From NCBI GenBank assembly GCA_037624485.1, contig JASJJC010000005.1, forward strand, positions 1-13,629: a stretch of DNA of 13,629 bases. Direction: 5' to 3'. The notes beneath the pieces were generated by a model. That model searched no databases and was not told the origin of the DNA. It worked only from the letters and a program-made list of their open reading frames with translations. The stretch's first letter is position 1. Every line of letters starts with the position of its first letter. Shown here piece after piece: positions 7,507 through 13,629 of the stretch. This DNA comes from JAFMKE01 sp037624485. Lineage in GTDB: Bacteria; Bacteroidota; Bacteroidia; Chitinophagales; UBA8649. The position numbers and the translations under genes were made by a program.

Positions 7507-10083
7507 ATGAAAAATTATTGGTTAGTAGCGGTATCCATCCTTTTTATTACAGCTTGTAAAACAACTCAAGAGTCTGGGTTCGGCAAGAACGATGTGATTA
7601 TGGATGAGGTAGAAGTATTAGGGAAAAAATATCCTTACCGTCCTGCAGCAGAGCGCACCAACGACCTTATCCATACAGCACTTAAGGTAAGTTTTGATTG
7701 GGAAAAGCAACACTTGTATGGTGAAGCAAGCTTAACTCTAAAACCTTATTTCTATCCGACCAATCAACTTATTTTGGACGCTAAAGGAATGGACATTACG
7801 CAGGTAAGTTTATTAGGAGGAGCTGAACTTGCATACGAATATGACGGCATGCAGCTAGACATTACTTTAGATAAAATGTATAGAAAACAAGATACTTTCA
7901 GTGTTTATATTGCCTATGTTTCCAAGCCCAACGAACTAGAAAAAACAGAAGGCTTATCGGCAATCTCAGATGATAAAGGACTTTACTTTATCAATCCACT
8001 GGGCGAGGAAAAGAATAAGCCGATGCAAATTTGGACGCAGGGTGAGCCAGAAAGCAACTCGGTTTGGTTTCCGACTATTGACAAACCTAATGAGCGTTGC
8101 ACGCAAGAGATCGCCATGACTGTTCAAAATCGTTTTATGGCTATGTCAAACGGTGAGTTTGTCAGTGATATTGATAATGCCGATGGAACACACACGGTTT
8201 CATGGCAGCAATACAAACCGCATGCCCCTTACCTCTTTATGATGACTATCGGCGAGTTTGCCCAAATCAAAGATGAATGGGAAGGTATGTCTGTAGATTA
8301 TTTTGTTGAGAAAGAGTATGAAAATGTGGCAAGAGAAATTTTTGGAGAAACGCCTGCAATGCTGTCTTTCTTTTCTGATCAATTGGGTGTTCGATACCCA
8401 TGGGACAAGTATTGGCAAGTGTGCGTAAGAGACTATGTAAGTGGTGCTATGGAAAATACTTCCGCTGTCATCTTTGGTGAATTTGTACAGCAGCATGAAC
8501 GAGAATTGATCGATGAAGACCATGAAGATATTGTGTCTCATGAATTATTTCATCACTGGTTTGGTGATTTGGTGACTTGTGAAAGTTGGGCCAATTTACC
8601 TTTAAACGAATCCTTTGCCACATACGGAGAGGTCCTGTGGAGAGAGCATCGTTATGGTGAAGATGAAAAGTATCGCAAAGTTTATGGTAACATGGATAGC
8701 TACTTTAATGAAGCTTCCCGCGGCAAACAAGTAGACATGATTCGTTATCACCATGATACAGCGGAAGATATGTTTGACAGCCACAGTTATGCAAAAGGAG
8801 GCGCTATCTTAAATATGCTTCGGGATGCGGTTGGAGATGATGCGTTTTTTGAATCGCTGCGCGTATACTTAGAAGACAATAAATATCAATCTGTAGAAAT
8901 TCACAACCTACGTTTGGCCTTTGAAAAAGTGACGGGCAAAGACTTAAATTGGTTCTTTAATCAGTGGTTCTTAAGTGCGGGACACCCTATTATTGATATC
9001 GACTATGAATTCACCGATTCTTCCGTGATTGTTAAAATGCTGCAAGAGCCAAGCGTGGAAAATAATTTATTGTATACTTTGCCCTTGCAAGTTGATGTTT
9101 ACGGTGAAAATGAAACCGCTACATTTGATATCGTTTTCCATCAAGAAAAACAAAGCTTTGAATTACCTTTCGACCAAGATGTTTTATGGGTGAATGTAGA
9201 TGCTAAGAAATCCTTACTTGCTGAAATAAACGATAATCAAAGTGAAGCGAATTGGATTTATCAGTTTAAGCATGGAAAAAACATGTTGGATAAATTGTAT
9301 GCTTTAGACGTATTGAGCGAAATACCAGAGCCAAGCGAGAAAGTAATTGAAGTGTTTCGCATGGGCTTAAGTGATCCGTATTGGTATATCCAAGATTATG
9401 CTGCCGCCATTTACCCCTTAGAAGAGGATGACAAAGAGGCCATCCGTTTATTGAAAGATATGGCTTTGAATTCAAGTAGCTCAGATGTGCGCGCTTCTTC
9501 TGTTTTGACCTTATCCATTTTGGAAGATTCAAGTCTCGACCCCATCTATGAAGCGGGGGTTAAAGATTCCTCATATCTTGTAAATGCAGCAGCACTAGAA
9601 GCTTTGATGTATTCCAAACCAGACGCAGCTCTTAGGCAAGCTGAGGAGTGGGAAGGTATAAATAATTATGACGTGATTGACGTGGTGGCCTATGTGTATA
9701 GTGAAATTGGAGAGGCAGATAAAGTCCCTTATTTTCAAGAGAATGCGCTAGAAGGCGAAGGGCGATACACTAAATTATATAGCATATATTACTACTCTAT
9801 ATTATTGGTTAATTTATCAGAATCGAAACTTGCATTGGAAGGGCTGACCTTTATTGAAAATTGGAGTGCCGACAATGATGGACCCTACTCCAAAAGTGTG
9901 GCATCGTCTAGTTTAAAAAGAATTAAGCAAAATTTCGAAGGCCTAGCCGATGATTTGGAAGACCGGATCAAAACGGATAAAGCGCTTTCAAAATCGCAGA
10001 AGCTTGCTTTGGAAAGTGAACAATTAAATTATATTCATGTGGCAGAGCGCGCTGAAGAGGCGATGGGACGAATAAAAAAATAA
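7507..10083 (+). CDS. Lipoprotein M1-family zinc aminopeptidase
   Basis: An 858-residue gluzincin metallopeptidase predicted to remove N-terminal residues from peptides at the cell envelope. MKNYWLVAVSILFITAC is a lipoprotein signal with the lipid-anchored Cys17; this fixes the start at 7507 rather than the TTG-led extension from 7396. An N-terminal beta-domain (about 45-255) is followed by the catalytic domain. This contains the exopeptidase motif GAMEN (313-317), the zinc site HELFH (345-349) and the third ligand Glu368 in NESFA exactly 18 residues later, and a likely transition-state Tyr428 (SYAKGG). The C-terminal ~250 residues are helical with HEAT-like repeats (for example around DPYWYIQDYAAAIYPL and SSDVRASSVLTLSIL), as in M1 enzymes with a capping domain. 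The next gene follows after 22 bases, suggesting an operon. Substrate preference is unknown. Confidence 0.93.
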   Translation: MKNYWLVAVSILFITACKTTQESGFGKNDVIMDEVEVLGKKYPYRPAAERTNDLIHTALKVSFDWEKQHLYGEASLTLKPYFYPTNQLILDAKGMDITQVSLLGGAELAYEYDGMQLDITLDKMYRKQDTFSVYIAYVSKPNELEKTEGLSAISDDKGLYFINPLGEEKNKPMQIWTQGEPESNSVWFPTIDKPNERCTQEIAMTVQNRFMAMSNGEFVSDIDNADGTHTVSWQQYKPHAPYLFMMTIGEFAQIKDEWEGMSVDYFVEKEYENVAREIFGETPAMLSFFSDQLGVRYPWDKYWQVCVRDYVSGAMENTSAVIFGEFVQQHERELIDEDHEDIVSHELFHHWFGDLVTCESWANLPLNESFATYGEVLWREHRYGEDEKYRKVYGNMDSYFNEASRGKQVDMIRYHHDTAEDMFDSHSYAKGGAILNMLRDAVGDDAFFESLRVYLEDNKYQSVEIHNLRLAFEKVTGKDLNWFFNQWFLSAGHPIIDIDYEFTDSSVIVKMLQEPSVENNLLYTLPLQVDVYGENETATFDIVFHQEKQSFELPFDQDVLWVNVDAKKSLLAEINDNQSEANWIYQFKHGKNMLDKLYALDVLSEIPEPSEKVIEVFRMGLSDPYWYIQDYAAAIYPLEEDDKEAIRLLKDMALNSSSSDVRASSVLTLSILEDSSLDPIYEAGVKDSSYLVNAAALEALMYSKPDAALRQAEEWEGINNYDVIDVVAYVYSEIGEADKVPYFQENALEGEGRYTKLYSIYYYSILLVNLSESKLALEGLTFIENWSADNDGPYSKSVASSSLKRIKQNFEGLADDLEDRIKTDKALSKSQKLALESEQLNYIHVAERAEEAMGRIKK

Positions 10084-10105
10084 AACTACTCTAAACTTAG
10101 AATGC

Positions 10106-10936
10106 ATGGAAGCAAAGACATTTAATTGGAAGCAAGACAACACTGAATTGTTTGGTCAGTATTGGAAAAACGATTCGGCGAAAGCCATTGTGGCCATCGT
10201 CCATGGTATGGGAGAGCACAGCAGCCGGTATGCTGATTTTGTAGTCCCTCAATTGCTTGCTGCTGATTATTCAGTGATTGCCTTTGACCAGTTTGGGCAT
10301 GGCAAAACAAATGGAAAGCGCGGGCATTGCCCGGGTTATGATGCAGTGCTTAATTCTGTTGAAAATTTATTATCCAAAAGTGATGAATATTTAGGATCAA
10401 ATATACCGACCTTCCTTTATGGCCACAGTATGGGTGGTAATGTGGTGAGCAATTTCTTGCTGCGGAGAGCCAGTAAGGTGAAAGGAGCTGTTATTTCAAG
10501 CCCTATGTATCGCTTGGCTTTTGATCCGCCAGCATGGAAACTGATTGCAGGTAAATTAATGCGCAATATATACCCTGCTTTTCAAGAGCGAACTGGTCTT
10601 GATGCAAGTGCGATCTCCAGAGATCGTGCAGCGGTAGAAAAGTATATCAATGACCCCTTGGTACATGATAAAATTACTGTGAATTTTTCCCTACCTTTCT
10701 TTGAGGCCGGAGAGTATGCTATTGAAAATGCAAAAGATATCAAAGCTCCAGTTATACTTATCCATGGCACCGCAGATGCTTTAACAGCTTATAAGGGAAG
10801 TGAAGCGTTCGCAAAAAATGCTGGCGAAAAAGCCAGTATTAAGCTCTATGAAGGTGGTTTTCATGAATTGCATAACGAGCCGAATAAAGAGGCCGTGTTG
10901 GCTGATGTAATTACTTGGCTAGATAAACAAGTTTAA
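10106..10936 (+). CDS. Alpha/beta hydrolase, monoacylglycerol lipase / lysophospholipase-like
   Basis: A 276-residue serine hydrolase of the Hydrolase_4 (serine aminopeptidase S33) family, whose best-known members split monoacylglycerols or lysophospholipids. The catalytic triad is readable: Ser108 in GHSMGG (nucleophile elbow), Asp224 in HGTADALT and His253 in GGFHELHNE. The oxyanion-hole segment is HGMGEHSSRYADF (33-45), and DQFGHGKTNGKRG (61-73) is the diagnostic loop of this family. There is no signal peptide, so it should act in the cytoplasm or at the inner membrane face. The ATG at 10106 was chosen over the out-of-frame ATG at 10102. It lies 22 bases after the aminopeptidase stop and one base before the next gene, so the three are probably co-transcribed. 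The exact substrate is not readable. Confidence 0.92.
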   Translation: MEAKTFNWKQDNTELFGQYWKNDSAKAIVAIVHGMGEHSSRYADFVVPQLLAADYSVIAFDQFGHGKTNGKRGHCPGYDAVLNSVENLLSKSDEYLGSNIPTFLYGHSMGGNVVSNFLLRRASKVKGAVISSPMYRLAFDPPAWKLIAGKLMRNIYPAFQERTGLDASAISRDRAAVEKYINDPLVHDKITVNFSLPFFEAGEYAIENAKDIKAPVILIHGTADALTAYKGSEAFAKNAGEKASIKLYEGGFHELHNEPNKEAVLADVITWLDKQV

Positions 10937-10937
10937 A

Positions 10938-11309
10938 ATGCCCTTACTAAACGAAAATTCTAAACATCAAACTCAAAACATCGAAGGGTGGTTTGCTGTC
11001 CGTCGATTTGTCAAAAATACCTTTGGTAAACGCCCTGATATTAATGCTATTTTATTTCTAATCGGGATGAATGAGGTGGGTGTCTATAAAGAAGAATGGG
11101 AAAAAGAAGAGAAGCAAAACTTGATGCATGTAGCTGTCTGTCGTCTGTTTATGGAGGATGGTTATTATAAATTTGTAGGCAAGGACCAAGACGGTTGGCC
11201 GCATTACGAGCTTCTAAAAGCCATTCCAAATATTCATCTAAAAGATCAAGAGGGCTTGTTAAAGGAAAAAATTGTAGCGTACTTTAAAGAGATGAAGTAT
11301 ATTGATTAG
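10938..11309 (+). CDS. Conserved small protein of unknown function
   Basis: A 123-residue soluble protein, without signal peptide or membrane segment, which I do not recognise as any named family. Features that suggest a real conserved gene are the tight operon position (its ATG begins one base after the upstream hydrolase stop), normal amino-acid composition, and ordered-looking segments: INAILFLIGMNEVGVYKEEW, a KEEKQNLMHVAVCRLFMEDGYY helix-rich centre, then GKDQDGWPHYELLKAIPN. The pattern resembles small proteins of unknown function in other Bacteroidota, recalled only from general familiarity. Role not assigned; it probably accompanies the lipase and aminopeptidase in one transcript. Its stop codon forms the first base pair of a long palindrome. 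Confidence 0.8.
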   Translation: MPLLNENSKHQTQNIEGWFAVRRFVKNTFGKRPDINAILFLIGMNEVGVYKEEWEKEEKQNLMHVAVCRLFMEDGYYKFVGKDQDGWPHYELLKAIPNIHLKDQEGLLKEKIVAYFKEMKYID

Positions 11310-11353
11310 TGTATGGTGTAGTAGCATCCCGCAGGGTGCTATGCACTATATAC
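11309..11353. repeat. Long imperfect palindrome overlapping a stop codon
   Basis: Bases 11309-11320 pair with 11342-11353 and 11322-11329 pair with 11334-11341 around a CGCA loop. This gives a stem of 20 pairs, four of them G-T, with one bulged G at 11321. The first pairing base is the G of the upstream gene's TAG. No T-tract follows directly in either direction (a T-rich run starts 14 bases later on the + strand), so a classical terminator is doubtful. It may be a REP-like or recombination-site-like element. Confidence 0.6.
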
Positions 11354-11356
11354 ATT

Positions 11357-11366
11357 GTTGTAGCGC
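11357..11366. repeat. Left copy of the inverted 10-mer bracketing the HNH-HIT pair
   Basis: GTTGTAGCGC here is, in reverse complement (GCGCTACAAC), identical at nine of ten positions to GTGCTACAAC at 12798-12807. The two copies lie just outside the HIT stop and the HNH start and point in opposite directions, each with a hairpin on its outer side. Confidence 0.4.
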
Positions 11367-11376
11367 GTTTTTATTA

Positions 11377-11745
11377 TTAATAATTTCCTTTTCCTTTAAC
11401 ACAATGCCTAACACCTCCTCGTGGATTATCCATATCGCCAAGGTATCTAGGAATAATGTGACAATGAAAGTGAAAAACTGTCTGACCGGCTGATTCCCCG
11501 CAATTCATACCAATATTATATCCATCTGGTTTGTATTTCTGTTCAATAATTATTTTTGAAACACAGATTAAATGAGTTAGTTCTTTCTGTTCTAACTCTG
11601 ATAGTTCGAAATAATCTGTTTTTTCTTTATTACTAATTATCAAAAGATGGCCAGGGGATACTGGATAATTATCTTCAATTATAAAGAAATGCTTGCCAAC
11701 ATGAATCTTTTTATCTTCAGGTAAATTTTTAAATGGATTACTCAT
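11377..11745 (-). CDS. HIT-family nucleotide hydrolase or transferase
   Basis: A 122-residue histidine-triad protein of the Fhit/Ap4A-hydrolase-like branch, cytoplasmic, predicted to cleave nucleotidyl-phosphate bonds such as those in dinucleoside polyphosphates or AMP conjugates. The triad HFHCHII (His92, His94 nucleophile, His96) is complete and is preceded by GQTV and followed by PRYLGD. The upstream NYPVSPGHLLIIS segment (26-38) is the usual nucleotide-pocket strand. The start at 11745 (MSNPFKN) was chosen because its ATG shares ATGA with the stop of the HNH gene, a classic coupling overlap. An ATG at 11772 would add nine residues (METSNHSCV) not expected in the family. The end, GGVRHCVKGKGNY, is typical of this subfamily. 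Base composition is AT-rich, like the HNH gene. The natural substrate is unknown. Confidence 0.9.
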   Translation of the reverse strand: MSNPFKNLPEDKKIHVGKHFFIIEDNYPVSPGHLLIISNKEKTDYFELSELEQKELTHLICVSKIIIEQKYKPDGYNIGMNCGESAGQTVFHFHCHIIPRYLGDMDNPRGGVRHCVKGKGNY

Positions 11746-12776
11746 GACACATGAATGATTTGAGGTTTCCAACCATTAATTAAATTTATATAACTCTTAA
11801 AAATACTCATTTTTTGTCTTACTTGCTGATGATTTGATGCTCCAAGACTCATTAAAATAGTGTTTTTTAGTGAATGTTTGTGTTCCTGAGTAAATAGAAT
11901 ATTTCTATTTATTAATTTTTCAAAATAATATTTGTCGGGCGGGGCATTAAATTTACCATTATTGCCACGATTACATTCTTGACATGCTATCACGAGGTTC
12001 CATATAACGTTTGAATTTATACTATCTGAAAATATTTGATTATTAAATGCGGAAAATGGGATTACGTGGTCCACATCAGGAAAGTCATTTTCACTTGATT
12101 TAGAGTTTACATTTAATTTTTTGTTACAGTAGAAACAACGTCCATGTTGGTAAGGAATTAATACATCAACTGCACTTCTTAGATTTACTCTTCGTTGACC
12201 TTGTACAACTGAGTATATGTTTTTGTCATTATCATAAACTAATAGGTTAGGTGATAGTTTGTTTTTCCATGCTTCTTCAACGACGGCCCATCTACTTTGG
12301 TTTTCTTTAGTTAGTTGGGTTGCTATATCTGAAGACTCAATTATCTGGTGCAATTTATCTGTCAAAATTATTTGCTTGTTGTCTTGATCATGTTCAAATA
12401 AAATATGTTCTTTTTTTATGGAAGAACCGCCGACGTTATGAAATGCATCAAACACATTGTTATAAATATTTTTCTCTGCAATTGATATAACTTTGTCCCA
12501 ATCATTATCTAATGAGTATTGATCAAAAGCCCTTGTAATTGTATTACTGCCAACTTGATATTGATTTGGATTTTTTGTATAATGCTTGTATAAAGATTTT
12601 AGAAAGCTATCTCTTAAATCTTTGTATGAAAGAGTTGAGTTTGCTGGTGATTCAAGTAGTGTGTCAGCCAAGGCAAATTTGTATGTAGAAACATTTCTGC
12701 CGAATAAAAGAATCGTTCTGAGAGTTGAGAAAGGTGAAATCTCTTCTTCAACGTAATTCTTTATAATTGGCTTCAT
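11742..12776 (-). CDS. HNH endonuclease with unassigned N-terminal domain
   Basis: A 344-residue protein with an HNH nuclease domain at about 205-290: GRCFYCNKK (Cys214, Cys217) and ACQECNRGN (Cys265, Cys268) form a structural zinc site, DVDHVIP (Asp236, His237) carries the catalytic His, and Asn256/Asn260 lie in NVIWNLV. This is the metal-finger HNH type that cuts DNA. The N-terminal ~200 residues belong to no domain I can name; a segment near the start (LLFGRNVSTYKFALADTLLE) is probably helical and conserved, and may provide target recognition or regulation. It is first in a two-gene unit with the HIT gene (ATGA overlap). It starts 80 bases downstream of the secreted esterase gene with no obvious promoter between, so it may be read from upstream. 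The target is not readable from sequence. Confidence 0.88.
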   Translation of the reverse strand: MKPIIKNYVEEEISPFSTLRTILLFGRNVSTYKFALADTLLESPANSTLSYKDLRDSFLKSLYKHYTKNPNQYQVGSNTITRAFDQYSLDNDWDKVISIAEKNIYNNVFDAFHNVGGSSIKKEHILFEHDQDNKQIILTDKLHQIIESSDIATQLTKENQSRWAVVEEAWKNKLSPNLLVYDNDKNIYSVVQGQRRVNLRSAVDVLIPYQHGRCFYCNKKLNVNSKSSENDFPDVDHVIPFSAFNNQIFSDSINSNVIWNLVIACQECNRGNNGKFNAPPDKYYFEKLINRNILFTQEHKHSLKNTILMSLGASNHQQVRQKMSIFKSYINLINGWKPQIIHVS

Positions 12777-12797
12777 AAATTTAGTCTGGTGTAATAT

Positions 12798-12854
12798 GTG
12801 CTACAACGTTTTGGCTAAACTGCGTTTCAATGCAGTTTAGGTTTTGTTATGCAC
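12798..12854. repeat. attC-like palindrome upstream of the HNH gene
   Basis: A 57-base dyad. The inner stem CTAAACTGC (12815-12823) pairs perfectly with GCAGTTTAG (12832-12840). The outer arms GTGCTACAAC (12798-12807) and GTTATGCAC (12846-12854) pair with a bulge and a mismatch, leaving an unpaired T/G-rich internal loop between. An AAC...GTT outer arm, an unpaired spacer and an inner stem within about 57 bases resemble the folded attC recombination sites of integron cassettes. The outer boxes do not match the RYYYAAC/GTTRRRY consensus strictly, and no integrase is in the window. The right copy of the inverted 10-mer is its left arm. Confidence 0.45.
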
Positions 12855-12856
12855 TT

Positions 12857-13629
12857 TTATTTTGTTTTTATCAGCCTTATGAATTGATTTTCAATATTCA
12901 AAATATAAACATTAGGAGCTAATGAAGACAAATCAATTGTAGTAACTTGAGAATTTAATTTACCACTGGTTACTAATTCTCCAATAACATTGTATATCGA
13001 AAAATCATTAGATTGTGCAGATTTTAGTTCAATCGTAAGCTCCTGATTAAAAGGATTTGGAAACGCCTTATAATTGTATGTCTGTCCATTATTTTCGCAA
13101 ATAGATGTGGTTGTACAGCCAATTAAACCGTTGATGTCATAACGTGAAACAAATTGCCAAATCTCTGTATTCGCATCAATCGTCATATTTCCAAAACTTC
13201 CAGGCCAATCATGTCCTCCTCCTATCACTTTTAATTCCTCCACGTAGGCACAACCTGATGTAGTGGACCAAGTATATCGTTCAACACTTGGACTTACAGT
13301 ATTCATGGTAGCAGTTGTGACACAATTGTTGTGCGTTGCCCAATAGCTATGTGTTGCTGCTGCGGAAATATAATATTCTATACCACCAAATACGATTCCA
13401 TTGTATGGAGAAACCAAATCAACCGTACCAAGTATTGTAAGAACTCCAGTGGGATGCACCGGAGAGCAAAAACCATTTGGATTGGCTTGCATGGTTCTGG
13501 CTACTGGAGCTATAGCTGCAATTCTGTTATTGAGCTTACATCCAAGTTCAAAGGTCATATCTCCTCCTAAGGAATACCCACAAGCATATATTCTGTTCTG
13601 GTCTATTTGATAATTACTAGCAATCGTAT
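12857..13629 (-). CDS. Secreted PHB-depolymerase-like esterase with T9SS sorting domain, 5' end missing
   Basis: The 3' part (about 256 codons) of an extracellular alpha/beta-hydrolase of the PHB depolymerase / feruloyl esterase (CE1-like, LpqC) group; the frame is open to the right edge, so the ATG at 13558 is internal. The triad is visible in fragment numbering: Ser19 in ACGYSLGGD, Asp70 in LGTVDLVSPYNG, His139 in GGGHDWPG. Relatives have HGT before the Asp; here it is LGT. Several Cys residues suggest disulfides, as expected outside the cell. Residues about 184-256 form a type A C-terminal sorting domain of the type IX secretion system (FPNPFNQELTIEL, IYNVIGELV, LAPNVYIL, ending RLIKTK), which directs export across the outer membrane and surface attachment or release. 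The natural ester substrate (polyester, feruloyl or acetylated polysaccharide) is unknown. No T-tract terminator follows before the HNH gene. Confidence 0.88.
   Translation of the reverse strand, partial: TIASNYQIDQNRIYACGYSLGGDMTFELGCKLNNRIAAIAPVARTMQANPNGFCSPVHPTGVLTILGTVDLVSPYNGIVFGGIEYYISAAATHSYWATHNNCVTTATMNTVSPSVERYTWSTTSGCAYVEELKVIGGGHDWPGSFGNMTIDANTEIWQFVSRYDINGLIGCTTTSICENNGQTYNYKAFPNPFNQELTIELKSAQSNDFSIYNVIGELVTSGKLNSQVTTIDLSSLAPNVYILNIENQFIRLIKTK

Noticed and set aside
13331..13610. Plus-strand open frames opposite the esterase.
   Set aside because: They are antisense to a convincing catalytic domain and show no recognisable motif.

Overview
The window looks like a chromosomal stretch from a Bacteroidota bacterium, probably a free-living aerobic or facultative member. 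The evidence is a C-terminal type IX secretion (T9SS) type A sorting domain on the right-hand gene, two Bacteroidota-style lipoproteins, a menaquinone-pathway MenB, promoters of the TAnnTTTG class, and starts without Shine-Dalgarno sequences. No rRNA, tRNA, CRISPR array or complete insertion sequence was seen.

Layout from left to right. (1) The 3' part of menB (naphthoate synthase), + strand. (2) An AT-rich two-gene operon on the - strand: a Nudix hydrolase followed, with an 8-base overlap, by a 977-residue PLD-like nuclease / superfamily 2 helicase / DUF3427 protein. A good Bacteroidota promoter lies upstream. (3) A 377-base gap that holds this promoter and what looks like the decayed remains of a minus-strand reading frame. 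(4) katG on the + strand, carrying a lipoprotein signal in place of the usual cytosolic start, followed by a strong terminator. (5) A biotin carboxyl carrier protein (- strand) divergent from a + strand operon of a lipoprotein M1 aminopeptidase, a monoacylglycerol-lipase-like hydrolase and a conserved small protein of unknown function. (6) An AT-rich two-gene unit on the - strand: an HNH endonuclease followed, through an ATGA overlap, by a HIT-family nucleotide hydrolase. It is bracketed by palindromes and a near-identical inverted 10-mer. (7) The 3' part of a secreted PHB-depolymerase-like esterase with a T9SS sorting domain, running off the right edge.

The housekeeping parts (menB, katG, carrier protein, peptidase operon) cover quinone synthesis, peroxide detoxification, biotin-dependent carboxylation, and peptide and lipid turnover at the cell envelope. 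The two AT-rich units stand apart. Each pairs a nuclease-type protein (PLD-helicase or HNH) with a small nucleotide phosphohydrolase (Nudix or HIT), with overlapping start and stop codons, and each sits between ordinary genes. They are the best candidates here for genome-defence or mobile-cassette modules. That role is inferred from domain content and layout and is not shown by the sequence.
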